Positions 56,642-64,000 are shown, counted from the first letter of the stretch. The stretch: 64,000 nucleotides of DNA from Methanobacterium sp. (GCF_038562635.1 NZ_JBCFBO010000001.1:1466643-1530642), one strand, 5' to 3'. The notes: a model not told the origin generated them from the sequence alone. A program made the numbers and translations.

Positions 56642-57570
56642 TTTTTACCATCTCCAATGCCAAATTTCTCAAGAAATGGTTCCACAGGTACTGCATGCAT
56701 ATCAATACCTATATCTTCAGGTTCTGCACCAAGCAGCAGGGCAAACAGCTCTGAAATATAAAGTACTGGTATTCTTAGAGACATACCTAATTCTTCCATC
56801 AAAGATTCCTGGTAGTATTCAAGGTTGAATGTACAGCCTGGACATTGGGTAACAATTACATCTGGCATGGCCTCAGCGATGCTTGCAAGTTTTCTCCTTA
56901 AAATTCCCCGAGGGTAATCACGGTCAATTACCGAACGGTGCAATCCCCCTCCACAGCATAGGAACTTTTCAGAATAATCCAGAACTTCACATTTAAATTC
57001 TTTTAATATAGTATCAATTACAGTTGGATTTTCGAAATTACCAGATTTAACATCTTTAAAAAAGAATTTAGAATAATGACAGCCGTGGTGAGTAACAGCT
57101 TTGACTCCTGAAAGGGAATAAACAGCTTTTTCGACTATCTTGCTCCTTCGTGCCAGAAATACATCTGAAATATGGCTGACTTCAGAATTGATATCATATT
57201 TTTTGCCCATATTTTTTAACATGCCTTTAAACTGTTTTTCAAGCTTTTTTTCCTTGGAAAGCAACTTCTGGCAGTGTTTTAAGTTGTTATAAGACATTGG
57301 ACAGATGCAAGTAATATTATGGTTTTCAGTTTCTGCTGCAAGTGAAAAATTACGGGCATTTAAAGCCATAGCTGTTTCAATTGGAACTGTACCCGTATAA
57401 ACTCCTAATCCTGCACATGAAGATTGGCGTGGGTCATCTGCATAATCAGCTTCAATAATATCGAGAATATATTTTACTGAAAGCTCTATTCCAGGATATA
57501 CAGATCCTGCTGTACAGCTTTTAAATAAATAATAGTTATCAAGAGGTGGTGAAATAGTGTCCGGGTTCAT
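56638..57570 (-). CDS. HdrB-like subunit with incomplete N-terminal cluster motif
   Basis: The protein of about 310 residues has the two CCG-type halves of HdrB. The C-terminal half is intact (HHGCHYSKF, FLCCGGGLHRS, TQCPGCTFNL). The N-terminal half keeps Cys19 (SCTAGSVYPG), but the CC pair is Ser-Cys (SSCAGLG, Cys52), and the last pair is CIC (Cys88, Cys90) where canonical HdrB has CxxC. HdrB normally holds two non-cubane [4Fe-4S] clusters that reduce the CoM-S-S-CoB disulfide. The ATG lies one base after the hdrC stop, with GGGGGG 8 bases upstream; a longer TTG start is rejected. Confidence 0.83.
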   Translation of the reverse strand: MNPDTISPPLDNYYLFKSCTAGSVYPGIELSVKYILDIIEADYADDPRQSSCAGLGVYTGTVPIETAMALNARNFSLAAETENHNITCICPMSYNNLKHCQKLLSKEKKLEKQFKGMLKNMGKKYDINSEVSHISDVFLARRSKIVEKAVYSLSGVKAVTHHGCHYSKFFFKDVKSGNFENPTVIDTILKEFKCEVLDYSEKFLCCGGGLHRSVIDRDYPRGILRRKLASIAEAMPDVIVTQCPGCTFNLEYYQESLMEELGMSLRIPVLYISELFALLLGAEPEDIGIDMHAVPVEPFLEKFGIGDGKK

Positions 57571-57571
57571 T

Positions 57572-58183
57572 TTACAGCCCCCCAAAACCTGTACGTTTTA
57601 AAATTTCCCGTATTTCCCTCAAAGATTCTTCAGGAACTGGAACATTCCTTGCATCATCACTTCTAAATCCTAAACGTTCACGTTTCAGGTTATTATCACG
57701 GCAACGATGATAGGTTTGCTCCCCAAACTCAGTGAGCAAGTCTATATCCTGCGTAGATGGCAAAAATGTTTCTCCTTTTAAGTAAAGGTTCCTCTTTATT
57801 TTCTCTGAAATATCACTGATTTCTGGAGGGACATTACCTTCTAAAACAGCCAGGGTTTGCAGTGCCAGCACCCCTAAACCCGCTTTACAGTTTCTAGGAC
57901 ACCGTGCCCTGCATGAATAGCACTGGCCGCATTTCCAAATGAGTTCATTCAATTCTTCTGTGTAAATATCGCCCAGCATAAACCGCCTCATCAGATCCCT
58001 TGGCCTGTAATCTGCATACAGGTAGGCTGCAGGACAGCTTGCAGTACAGCGCCCACACTGTATACACTTTTTAAATCCACTTTTCTTGAATATAATACTT
58101 TTAAAAGGTTTTTTACCTATTTTAAGAGTTATTCGTCTGATACTTTCATTTGCAGTTGATTCTATCATTCTGTTATCTGCCAT
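57572..58183 (-). CDS. HdrC-like iron-sulfur subunit
   Basis: The protein of about 203 residues has two ferredoxin motifs, CIQCGRCTASCP and CGQCYSCRARCP, with the sequence RPRDLMRRFMLGD between them that is typical of HdrC. It carries electrons from HdrA to HdrB. The ATG at 58183 follows GGGAAG; an upstream in-frame GTG at 58231 has no ribosome site. It is the first gene of the operon hdrC-hdrB-hdrA-TiaS-like. This is an extra Hdr set if the organism has, as expected, the standard hdrA and hdrBC elsewhere. Confidence 0.87.
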   Translation of the reverse strand: MADNRMIESTANESIRRITLKIGKKPFKSIIFKKSGFKKCIQCGRCTASCPAAYLYADYRPRDLMRRFMLGDIYTEELNELIWKCGQCYSCRARCPRNCKAGLGVLALQTLAVLEGNVPPEISDISEKIKRNLYLKGETFLPSTQDIDLLTEFGEQTYHRCRDNNLKRERLGFRSDDARNVPVPEESLREIREILKRTGFGGL

Positions 58184-58404
58184 TTTGTCTTCCCTTTTAA
58201 TGTAATTTAAATCCATGTAGAATGCGTTCACTCTATTATGGAATATGCGAAAAGGGAGTATATACGTATCGGTTGTGTGAGATTGTAGAGATGGATTATT
58301 ACATGATTACTGTTAAATTCACCTTAAAAACGAATCCAACATATTTAAGGTCCAAAATATAATTAAATCCCCTCAAAGAATATTTAAAAAAATAAATTTT
58401 AAAA

Positions 58405-58493
58405 GAACCGGAGCCAGCAAAAATTAAAAAATTTTTGCGGGTCAAAATTAATATTTTGACATGACTTGGAGGGTATGTAACTTTCTCCGGTTC
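58405..58493. repeat. Structured element: outer 9-bp stem enclosing two AT hairpins
   Basis: GAACCGGAG (58405-58413) pairs perfectly with CTCCGGTTC (58485-58493). Inside are a hairpin with 9-bp arms GCAAAAATT/AATTTTTGC (58417-58438) and one with 8-bp arms GTCAAAAT/ATTTTGAC (58441-58460). The design, and the GTCAAAATT arm itself, recur in the element at 521-640. Confidence 0.6.
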
Positions 58494-58528
58494 ATAAAGA
58501 TGTAACATTTAGAAATAATAATGGAAGG

Positions 58529-58602
58529 GCCGATTAAGGTGGATGGGACCAAAGTATTTCTACTTTGGTTCAAGTTCTATCGGCATGTCATACCTTACAT
58601 GT
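58529..58602 (+). ncRNA. Candidate structured RNA or cis element
   Basis: GCCGAT (58529-58534) pairs with ATCGGC (58579-58584) around an 8-bp hairpin CCAAAGTA-TTTC-TACTTTGG (58549-58568). A further CATGT/ACATG hairpin follows at 58584-58602. GC content is clearly above the surrounding intergenic DNA, a frequent sign of functional RNA in AT-rich genomes. It does not match any riboswitch I can recall. Confidence 0.35.
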
Positions 58603-58775
58603 CGTTACATAAATAGTTTTCTATGTACGATTAAACTCAAATGCTTCAAATATAAAAAAAATAAGAAATTTTAGTAAGTTATGAACGGATTACAAGTACC
58701 ATAGCCCACATTCCCAATACGTTTATTAAACCATATCGCATACATTGAAATATTAAAATTATTAGGGAAATGAAC

Positions 58776-59849
58776 ATGAACAAGAATCAAAAAATCATAA
58801 TAATCGCAGCAGTTGCAATAATAGCCATTATCAGCATAATTGTGTACGCAAATTATCAAAGCTCAAGCTTCAACAGCGGACAAATTACAGATATGGCAGG
58901 TAGAAGCGTTAACGTGCCTGCCGATATTAACAAAACATATTCAACAGCAGGATCGGTTACTGTACTGCTTTACATGCTTGCTCCTGACACGATGATAGGC
59001 TGGAATAGCCTGAACGGGACACAAAATTACATGCCAGCTAAATATAGAGAACTTCCAGTTTTAGGAGGCGGACAAGGTCAGGGACAGCAAACTGCCGGTT
59101 ATGAAACCATAATAGAAAAAGATCCAGACTTAATTTTTACAGGACACAGTGGAAGTAATGACACCATCAGTAGTATCCAGCAAAAATACGGCAGTATTCC
59201 TGTTGTGGATGTGGAAGGAGATAACAATCTAAGCAACATTGCATCTGCGATCAAATTTATGGGCTATGCTCTTGGTAAACAGAACCAGTCAACCGAGCTG
59301 ATTAACTTTTACAATGATGTGTTAAATCAGGTTAACAGTACGGTATCAACAATACCAGACTCCCAGAAGAAAAAAGTTTACTATGCCCGAAGTGCCGACG
59401 GGTTAACCACTTTTGCCCCTGATTCGCCGCAGACACAGCTTATAAATATCTGCGGGGGTAAAAGTGTTGTCCAGTCCCCAGTTGCAAGCGGGGGTATGAG
59501 TGTTTCACTGGAATTAATTCTGGAGTGGAACCCTGATGTTATCATTACAAGTAGTTCAGAATTCTACAAAAATGTGTACTCAGACAAATCATGGCAGAGT
59601 GTAAACGCGGTTAAAAATAAACAGGTTTATTTAACTCCACAGGATCCATTCAACTGGTTTGAAAGCCCGCCCGGAGCAAATACAATTATAGGAATACCAT
59701 GGACAGCCAAAGTGTTATATCCAGATAAATTCACAAATTTAGACATGAATAACCTTACAAAAGAGTTCTACTCAAAGTTCTATCACTATAATCTAACCAG
59801 CAGCGAAATTTCCAGTATACTGAGCTCTTCAGGGCTAAATGAATCATGA
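58776..59849 (+). CDS. ABC transporter solute-binding protein (FecB/BtuF-like), copy 1
   Basis: The protein of 357 residues has an N-terminal membrane anchor (IIIIAAVAIIAIISIIVY) and a periplasmic-binding fold of the iron-chelate/corrinoid type: ITDMAGRSVNVPADINK, YMLAPDTMIGWNS, YETIIEKDPDLIFTG, INICGGKSVV, LILEWNPDVIIT. It would hold the ligand outside the membrane for an ABC importer; permease and ATPase genes are not in the window. The second ATG has AGGG at 8 bases and is preferred to the first, six bases earlier. A related copy starts at 63167. The ligand is not known; a metal oxyanion, siderophore-like chelate or corrinoid is possible. Confidence 0.85.
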   Translation: MNKNQKIIIIAAVAIIAIISIIVYANYQSSSFNSGQITDMAGRSVNVPADINKTYSTAGSVTVLLYMLAPDTMIGWNSLNGTQNYMPAKYRELPVLGGGQGQGQQTAGYETIIEKDPDLIFTGHSGSNDTISSIQQKYGSIPVVDVEGDNNLSNIASAIKFMGYALGKQNQSTELINFYNDVLNQVNSTVSTIPDSQKKKVYYARSADGLTTFAPDSPQTQLINICGGKSVVQSPVASGGMSVSLELILEWNPDVIITSSSEFYKNVYSDKSWQSVNAVKNKQVYLTPQDPFNWFESPPGANTIIGIPWTAKVLYPDKFTNLDMNNLTKEFYSKFYHYNLTSSEISSILSSSGLNES

Positions 59850-59928
59850 ACATGGAATTAGAATTTAAGGAAGTATAAATCAGAGAAAACCAGTTTTTTT
59901 AACAGAGTTCTTTCTGATTTTTCTATTT

Positions 59929-60639
59929 TCAATCTATTTTGATTATATCCGCAGAAACTGCTTTAAATCCAATAAATACTCTTTTTCCAATATTTAAATC
60001 CAGTTTTTCACGTGAAAGTTCAGTAATATCTGCGATGACATTATCTCCACCAACATCCACATCAAGACGCACAGCATCGTCTTTAAACTGCATTTTGGTT
60101 ATTGTTCCTTCAAATGTGTTTCTAACACTGGACTCATGAGGCTCAAGGGTTACAAATATACTACCCGGACTTAACGAGATAAGGACATCATCTCCAACGT
60201 CAAAATTTTCTGCAGTTGGGAGAGTTATTTCATTTTTACCTAAAGCAACCTTCATAACCCTTTTTTCGTTATCTACAGCAGAAATAGTGCCTATCATTTC
60301 GTTTAAATCAACATGTTTTTTTAAAGCCCTGTTGACTTTGATAAATTCAAATAAAACCTGTTTACCTTCATCTGTAAGCTCGCTGCTGCCTCCACCTCCT
60401 TTTCCACCCCTTTTTGTGACCACCATAGGTGAACCCAATTCTGTTTCCATAATTTCTATATTTTTAAGGGCAGTTCTATAGGGAATACCTGTCTCTTCTG
60501 ACGCTTTAGCGATGGAACCATATTTATCTATACATTGAAGAAGCTTAGACTTCTTATTGTTCATAGATATAGTTTTATCGCCCATTTCAATTTCTACGTC
60601 CAATTTATATCTCATTTTTTTATCTGGCATAGTAACCAT
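59929..60639 (-). CDS. modE: ModE-type molybdate/tungstate-responsive regulator
   Basis: The 236-residue protein has a ModE winged-helix domain (about 10-110: KYGSIAKASEETGIPYRTALKNIE in part, GKGGGGSSELTDEGKQVL) and two TOBE/Mop domains (about 115-175 and 177-236: MIGTISAVDNEKRVMKVALG, FEGTITKMQFKDDAVRLDV). ModE binds molybdate or tungstate through the TOBE pair and then controls Mo/W uptake and enzyme genes. It is divergent from the ferredoxin-polyferredoxin genes and convergent with the binding-protein gene. A second ATG three codons in is possible. Confidence 0.92.
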   Translation of the reverse strand: MVTMPDKKMRYKLDVEIEMGDKTISMNNKKSKLLQCIDKYGSIAKASEETGIPYRTALKNIEIMETELGSPMVVTKRGGKGGGGSSELTDEGKQVLFEFIKVNRALKKHVDLNEMIGTISAVDNEKRVMKVALGKNEITLPTAENFDVGDDVLISLSPGSIFVTLEPHESSVRNTFEGTITKMQFKDDAVRLDVDVGGDNVIADITELSREKLDLNIGKRVFIGFKAVSADIIKID

Positions 60640-60832
60640 CTTTTTACCTTAAGGCGTCTTATGATTAATTTTTACAGCTGAAATTTTACTTATTTAAGGA
60701 TTAAAAGTTTTATTCATCCTTATTTTTTTCCAGATTTTGAATTATTGGACAACCTCATCTTATATTATAATCTATTTTTCAAACTTTTCTATAAATTTAA
60801 CTGATTTAAATTTGACGGTCCAAAAGTTAAAT

Positions 60833-60866
60833 AGATATGTTTATATATGCATGTCGCATATTCAAT
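60833..60866 (+). promoter_or_regulatory. Promoter of the ferredoxin-polyferredoxin operon
   Basis: GATATGTTTATATA (60834-60847) is a strong TATA element. An inverted repeat ATATGC-ATGTC-GCATAT (60844-60860) follows directly at the expected start of transcription and could be an operator for the divergent ModE-like protein. Confidence 0.5.
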
Positions 60867-60891
60867 TATAACAAATACGTGGGTGATGATC

Positions 60892-61086
60892 ATGCCAGTG
60901 ATAATTGATACAGAAAAGTGTGGTAAAATTCAAAACTGTCCTGGAGAAGGACTATGCATAAAAATCTGCGAACAAAATGCAATAGAAGAAAGAGATGGAG
61001 ATGTATTCCTGATACCTGAAAAATGCGACGATTGTGACTTATGTATTCAAAGCTGTCCAAATAAAGCTATATCTAAGGATGGGTAA
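60892..61086 (+). CDS. Small two-cluster ferredoxin
   Basis: The protein of 64 residues has two iron-sulfur motifs: an unusual first one with longer spacing (CGKIQNCPGEGLCIKICE, C-x5-C-x5-C-x3-C) and a regular CDDCDLCIQSCP. The ATG at 60892 has GGGTGATG upstream, so earlier in-frame starts are rejected. The stop is two bases before the polyferredoxin ATG. It may pass electrons to the polyferredoxin, as small ferredoxin subunits do in formylmethanofuran dehydrogenase operons. Confidence 0.85.
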   Translation: MPVIIDTEKCGKIQNCPGEGLCIKICEQNAIEERDGDVFLIPEKCDDCDLCIQSCPNKAISKDG

Positions 61087-61088
61087 AG

Positions 61089-62075
61089 ATGAGAATAGAA
61101 AGAAACGGCGACCAGGTACGTTGTCTGGATTATAATAGTGAAAACTGTATAGGCTGTGGGATATGCGTAGATATCTGCCCAACTAATTCTTTAAAGTTAG
61201 GCCCAGTTCTACCTATAGCCAGAGGACTGCTAAAAATGGATTATGTTTCAGTAAATGAAGACACATGTGCTTTATGCGGGTTATGTGCATCTGCATGTGC
61301 ATTTAAGGCCATGAAATGCAGCATAAATGGCGAAGATATGGCTAAAATGGAAGTGTACCCAAAATGGTCCCATGAAGCAGCAGTTAATGATGATGCCTGC
61401 GTATACTGCCGTAAATGCGAAACTGCCTGTCCAAGAGATGCAATAACAGTTACAAGAACACTCCCTAAAAGAGCAGACCTTGTAATTGGAGAAATTGAAA
61501 TCAAAGAAGATGAATGCATAAACTGCGGCGTATGTGAAGAAATGTGCCCTGCAGAAGCCATTAAAATCAAAGAAACAGGTAAAAATTCATACAGCATCTC
61601 AGTTGACGAAGATAAATGTGTATACTGCCTCGTATGTAAACGAGCATGTCCTGAAAATGCAATAAAGGCAGCATGCAGATTATGTTCCTATGGAGAGTAC
61701 GAGCTCGACCCTGAAAAGTATTCAGTTACCGGTAAATTAATCTTAGATGAAGAAGACTGTATTAAATGCGGATGGTGCGAGGATATCTGTCCAAAAGAGG
61801 CAGTTACCGTTATTAAACCATTTGAAGGAGAAATATCTACCGGAAACACTGAATGTAAAGGTGACTCCTGCCATGCATGTCAGGATGTTTGCCCATGTAA
61901 CGCTATAACAGTTGTGGACGGGAAAGCCCAGGTGAACCCTGATCACTGTATACTCTGCGGTGTATGCACTAACGTGTGCCCTCAACAGAATATAGTTATA
62001 AAACGGAACAACATGAACCTCGGAAACGTGCGTTCAAAGTCATGGGATAAAATATTATCAAACCTGACAGAATAG
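61089..62075 (+). CDS. Eight-cluster polyferredoxin, FwdF-like
   Basis: The 328-residue protein has eight iron-sulfur motifs in tandem: CIGCGICVDICP, CALCGLCASACA, CVYCRKCETACP, CINCGVCEEMCP, CVYCLVCKRACP, CIKCGWCEDICP, a variant CKGDSCHACQDVCP and CILCGVCTNVCP. Size and cluster number match FwdF/FmdF, the polyferredoxin of tungsten or molybdenum formylmethanofuran dehydrogenase, which reduces CO2 in the first step of methanogenesis. MvhB-type polyferredoxins are longer (12 clusters). The catalytic fwd/fmd genes are not next to it. The nearby ModE gene fits a Mo/W link. Confidence 0.85.
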   Translation: MRIERNGDQVRCLDYNSENCIGCGICVDICPTNSLKLGPVLPIARGLLKMDYVSVNEDTCALCGLCASACAFKAMKCSINGEDMAKMEVYPKWSHEAAVNDDACVYCRKCETACPRDAITVTRTLPKRADLVIGEIEIKEDECINCGVCEEMCPAEAIKIKETGKNSYSISVDEDKCVYCLVCKRACPENAIKAACRLCSYGEYELDPEKYSVTGKLILDEEDCIKCGWCEDICPKEAVTVIKPFEGEISTGNTECKGDSCHACQDVCPCNAITVVDGKAQVNPDHCILCGVCTNVCPQQNIVIKRNNMNLGNVRSKSWDKILSNLTE

Positions 62076-62094
62076 ACAAAAAATTAATTTTACA

Positions 62095-62134
62095 GGATAT
62101 ATTGCGGCCATAATATATCCTCCTCCCTTTTTTT
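62095..62134 (+). terminator. Hairpin plus T-run terminator after the polyferredoxin
   Basis: Perfect 9-bp arms GGATATATT (62095-62103) and AATATATCC (62112-62120) are followed by pyrimidines and a run of seven T ending at 62134. Confidence 0.8.
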
Positions 62135-62170
62135 AATAGTTCATATTTTTAACAAAAGTTTGATTCATTT

Positions 62171-62186
62171 CGATACGTTTATATAG
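62171..62186 (+). promoter_or_regulatory. Promoter of the methyltransferase/binding-protein operon
   Basis: CGATACGTTTATATAG is a TATA box with a CGATACG extension shared with the promoters near 46737-46752 and 58261-58272. It lies about 115 bases before the ribosome site GGAGG at 62290. Confidence 0.5.
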
Positions 62187-62302
62187 ACTCCTCGATTAAA
62201 AAAAACATTGTCACATAGAACTGGTAGTTGATTTAATTAAATTACCATGTAAGTCTAAATTAGAAAAATAATCTAATTTAAGTGTAATTGGAGGCGGTAA
62301 AT

Positions 62303-63145
62303 ATAAATACAGAAAATAAAGCGATTTTAGATATAGATAATATTGATTGGAACGGAATGTGGAACGAAGCACTCCAGAAAATGCCCCGGGAAAATGAAAA
62401 AACCAGGTGGGATAAAATCGCACCAAAATTCAATGAATGGATGAAAACAGATGACTACCCCCAGATTTTAGCATCAAAAATCCATAAAGAACCAGATTAC
62501 AGTGTTCTGGATTTAGGCTGCGGCAATGGAAGCATTACGCTTGAAGTTGCAAAACATGTCAAACAGGTGACTGCGGTGGACATGTCAGGTGAAATGCTGA
62601 AGTTTGTTGAAGAAAATGCCCAAAAAAAGGGTATTTCAAACATTGAATATATGCAAAGCTCAATTGAGGACCTTGATCCTGACAAAATAGGTCAGTATGA
62701 TGTAGTAATAGCATCACGATCACTTGGAAACGTTCTTAACCTCAAAAAAGAGCTTAAAAAGATAGACAACATTGCCAGAAAGTATGTATACATGACACAC
62801 TGGAGTGCAACAAGTCATCAGTTCGAAAAAGATCTTTCCGAAATTATAGGTGTACCCCACTACACTTCCCCCGATTATATGTATGTATACAACATGCTCT
62901 ATCAGATGGGCATATATGCCAGTTTAGAACCGATTGAATGTGTATCCCGACATATATATCAGGATTTAGACGATGCAGTAGAACGCCGCATATGGAAACT
63001 GGGGTGGACTACAAATAATATCGGAGAAGAAAAAAAAGTGAAAATTGAAGATTTTTTGAAAAATAAACTCATTGAAAGGGACGATGGGACCCTTGAATAC
63101 ACCACCAATGATCCTAACTGGATGTTGCTGTGGTGGAAAAAGTAA
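62303..63145 (+). CDS. Class I SAM-dependent methyltransferase with probable ATA start
   Basis: The protein of about 280 residues has the methyltransferase core: VLDLGCGNGSITLEVAKHV (motif I), VTAVDMSGEMLKFVE (motif II), YDVVIASRSLGNVLNLKK. GGAGG at 62290-62294 is followed 8 bases later by ATA AAT ACA GAA, where an ATG would give a natural start (MNTENKAIL). A TTG at 62288 overlaps the ribosome site, and the first ATG lies 26 codons in from that TTG. The gene is 21 bases upstream of a solute-binding protein and probably co-transcribed. Substrate unknown; modification of a chelator or corrinoid-like ligand is conceivable. Confidence 0.8.
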   Translation: MNTENKAILDIDNIDWNGMWNEALQKMPRENEKTRWDKIAPKFNEWMKTDDYPQILASKIHKEPDYSVLDLGCGNGSITLEVAKHVKQVTAVDMSGEMLKFVEENAQKKGISNIEYMQSSIEDLDPDKIGQYDVVIASRSLGNVLNLKKELKKIDNIARKYVYMTHWSATSHQFEKDLSEIIGVPHYTSPDYMYVYNMLYQMGIYASLEPIECVSRHIYQDLDDAVERRIWKLGWTTNNIGEEKKVKIEDFLKNKLIERDDGTLEYTTNDPNWMLLWWKK

Positions 63146-63166
63146 ATTTATTATTAGGCGGTAAAA

Positions 63167-64000
63167 ATGGATAAAAAAATTATAATAGGGGCAATAGCAG
63201 TAATTGCAGTTGTAGCTGTTGTGGCAGGATACATGAGCCTTGGCAGCTCCATTCCCGGCACAGGCAACACTACCCTCACAGATATGACAGGGAGGACTGT
63301 TCACGTGCCTGGTGAAGTAATCTCAGTACTTGCAACATCTCCCCCTGTAACCAATATAGTTTATATGTTAGCCCCAGATAAACTTGGAGGCTGGAATTCA
63401 AACTTAACAGCTGATTCAAAGAAATACATGCCTGAGAAATATCAAAACCTGACGGTAGTCGGAGGATGGTTTGGTACATACACAGGTAACCCTGAAACAT
63501 TCATAGCAGCAAACCCCTCTCTAATATTAGACGATGTGAGTGTGAGTGGAAACAGTTCTTCTGCAGCGCAAATAAGTGACATGCAGAGTAAAATGGGCAG
63601 CATATCAGTAGTGGCAGTTTTAAGTTCAACAAACGTCACAAATTACACTCCATCCATTCAGTTCCTTGGAAAGATACTTGGAGAAGAGGAACAGGCAAAT
63701 AAACTGATATCATTCTACAACAACGTGTCAAAAATCGTTAACAGCACAGTTTCAACCATTCCAGAAGATGAAAAAGTGACTGTTTACTATGCTGAAGGGT
63801 CATCAGGTCTTCAGACAGATCCAAGTGGTTCATCACATTCCCAGCTCATAAACCTCTGCGGAGGTATAAATGTTGCGCAAGTAGCAGTTAAACAGGGTAT
63901 GGGAATGTCACAGGTTGGAATGGAACAGGTGCTTAGCTGGAACCCTGAAATCATCATAACCAATAACAAACAGTTCTACAGCAGCGTCTACTCTAACTCA
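63167..64000 (+). CDS. ABC transporter solute-binding protein (FecB/BtuF-like), copy 2, partial
   Basis: The frame opens at ATG 63167 after GGCGGTAAAA and runs past the window end; 278 residues are seen. It has an N-terminal anchor (IIIGAIAVIAVVAVVAGYM) and the same fold as copy 1: LTDMTGRTVHVPGEV, VYMLAPDKLGGWNS, NLCGGINVAQVAV, VLSWNPEIIITNNKQF. Similarity to copy 1 is strong throughout, so the pair arose by duplication. Coupling to the methyltransferase gene is likely. The rest of the transporter probably lies beyond the window. Confidence 0.88.
   Translation, partial: MDKKIIIGAIAVIAVVAVVAGYMSLGSSIPGTGNTTLTDMTGRTVHVPGEVISVLATSPPVTNIVYMLAPDKLGGWNSNLTADSKKYMPEKYQNLTVVGGWFGTYTGNPETFIAANPSLILDDVSVSGNSSSAAQISDMQSKMGSISVVAVLSSTNVTNYTPSIQFLGKILGEEEQANKLISFYNNVSKIVNSTVSTIPEDEKVTVYYAEGSSGLQTDPSGSSHSQLINLCGGINVAQVAVKQGMGMSQVGMEQVLSWNPEIIITNNKQFYSSVYSNS

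Larger units (their letters stand above)
58184..58775. promoter_or_regulatory. Divergent intergenic region between hdrC and the solute-binding protein
   Basis: A minus-strand promoter CCGATACGTATATA (58261-58272 region) lies about 80 bases upstream of hdrC. A plus-strand ATACGTTTATTAA near 58716 lies about 50 bases upstream of the binding-protein gene. Between them are two GC-raised structured segments (58405-58493 and 58529-58602) in otherwise AT-rich DNA. Confidence 0.5.

Noticed and set aside
58405..58602. Known riboswitch (Moco, fluoride or cobalamin type)
   Set aside because: The conserved cores of these classes as I recall them are not present, and the predicted promoters leave both segments outside the likely leader transcripts.
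1..64000. CRISPR array, rRNA operon or insertion sequence
   Set aside because: No regularly spaced direct repeats, no rRNA-like sequence and no transposase frame with terminal repeats were found.

Overview
The window (about 35% GC by eye) reads as a chromosomal segment of a hydrogenotrophic methanogen of the order Methanobacteriales, most likely genus Methanobacterium or a close relative. The support is a set of archaeal and methanogen markers: a VorA with fused beta and gamma parts, heterodisulfide-reductase-type HdrCBA genes, an FwdF-like eight-cluster polyferredoxin, F420H2:NADP oxidoreductase, a CofH-type F420 biosynthesis enzyme, the nitrogen repressor NrpR beside glnA, archaeal TATA boxes, strong GGAGG/GGTG ribosome sites and an intron-containing tRNA-Met(CAT). 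Genus and species are inference.

Layout. 0-5.8 kb: vorBA, a second 2-oxoacid:ferredoxin oxidoreductase pair and a UV-damage endonuclease. 5.8-10.4 kb: nicotinate phosphoribosyltransferase, tRNA-Met, a membrane protein with a probable frameshift and a DUF4062 protein. 10.5-23.7 kb: an accessory cluster on the minus strand, apparently one operon: Sfp-type phosphopantetheinyl transferase, a 2631-residue two-module NRPS with terminal reductase, a MATE exporter carrying a C-terminal anti-sigma-type ATPase domain, a STAS protein, an RsbW-like ATPase and a membrane SpoIIE/RsbU-like phosphatase. It joins peptide synthesis and export with a partner-switching circuit. 23.9-25.8 kb: nadA-nadX. 26-31.2 kb: NADP-dependent secondary alcohol dehydrogenase, F420H2:NADP oxidoreductase and a broken SDR gene, opposite a TetR regulator, a small ABM protein, an SDR and an AhpD-like protein; together a module for feeding alcohol electrons to F420. 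31-44.4 kb: mostly housekeeping genes (AIM24-like, CofH paralogue, GT-C glycosyltransferase, ThiF-like, sulfite-reductase-like, glnA-nrpR, trmO, molbindin, a TiaS-like protein, a membrane protein). glnA has a perfect NrpR operator.

44.5-53 kb: an ExbB/ExbD-like membrane pair and three exported surface proteins (DUF11, PKD, chitobiase-type repeats, propeller-like repeats). 53.6-58.2 kb: an hdrC-hdrB-hdrA-like operon with unusual cysteine losses, ending in a second TiaS-like paralogue. 58.2-64 kb: a divergent region with GC-raised structured intergenic DNA, two FecB/BtuF-type solute-binding proteins, a ModE-type molybdate/tungstate regulator, a ferredoxin-polyferredoxin pair and a SAM methyltransferase whose start codon seems to have become ATA. 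The gene set suggests metal (Mo/W) or metal-chelate uptake linked to the first step of methanogenesis.

Most notable: the NRPS/partner-switching/MATE-ATPase cluster, including an extra half condensation domain and a first adenylation domain without the usual amino-group aspartate; the hdr paralogues with lost cluster ligands; and two intergenic elements at 521-640 and 58405-58493 that share a multi-hairpin design.
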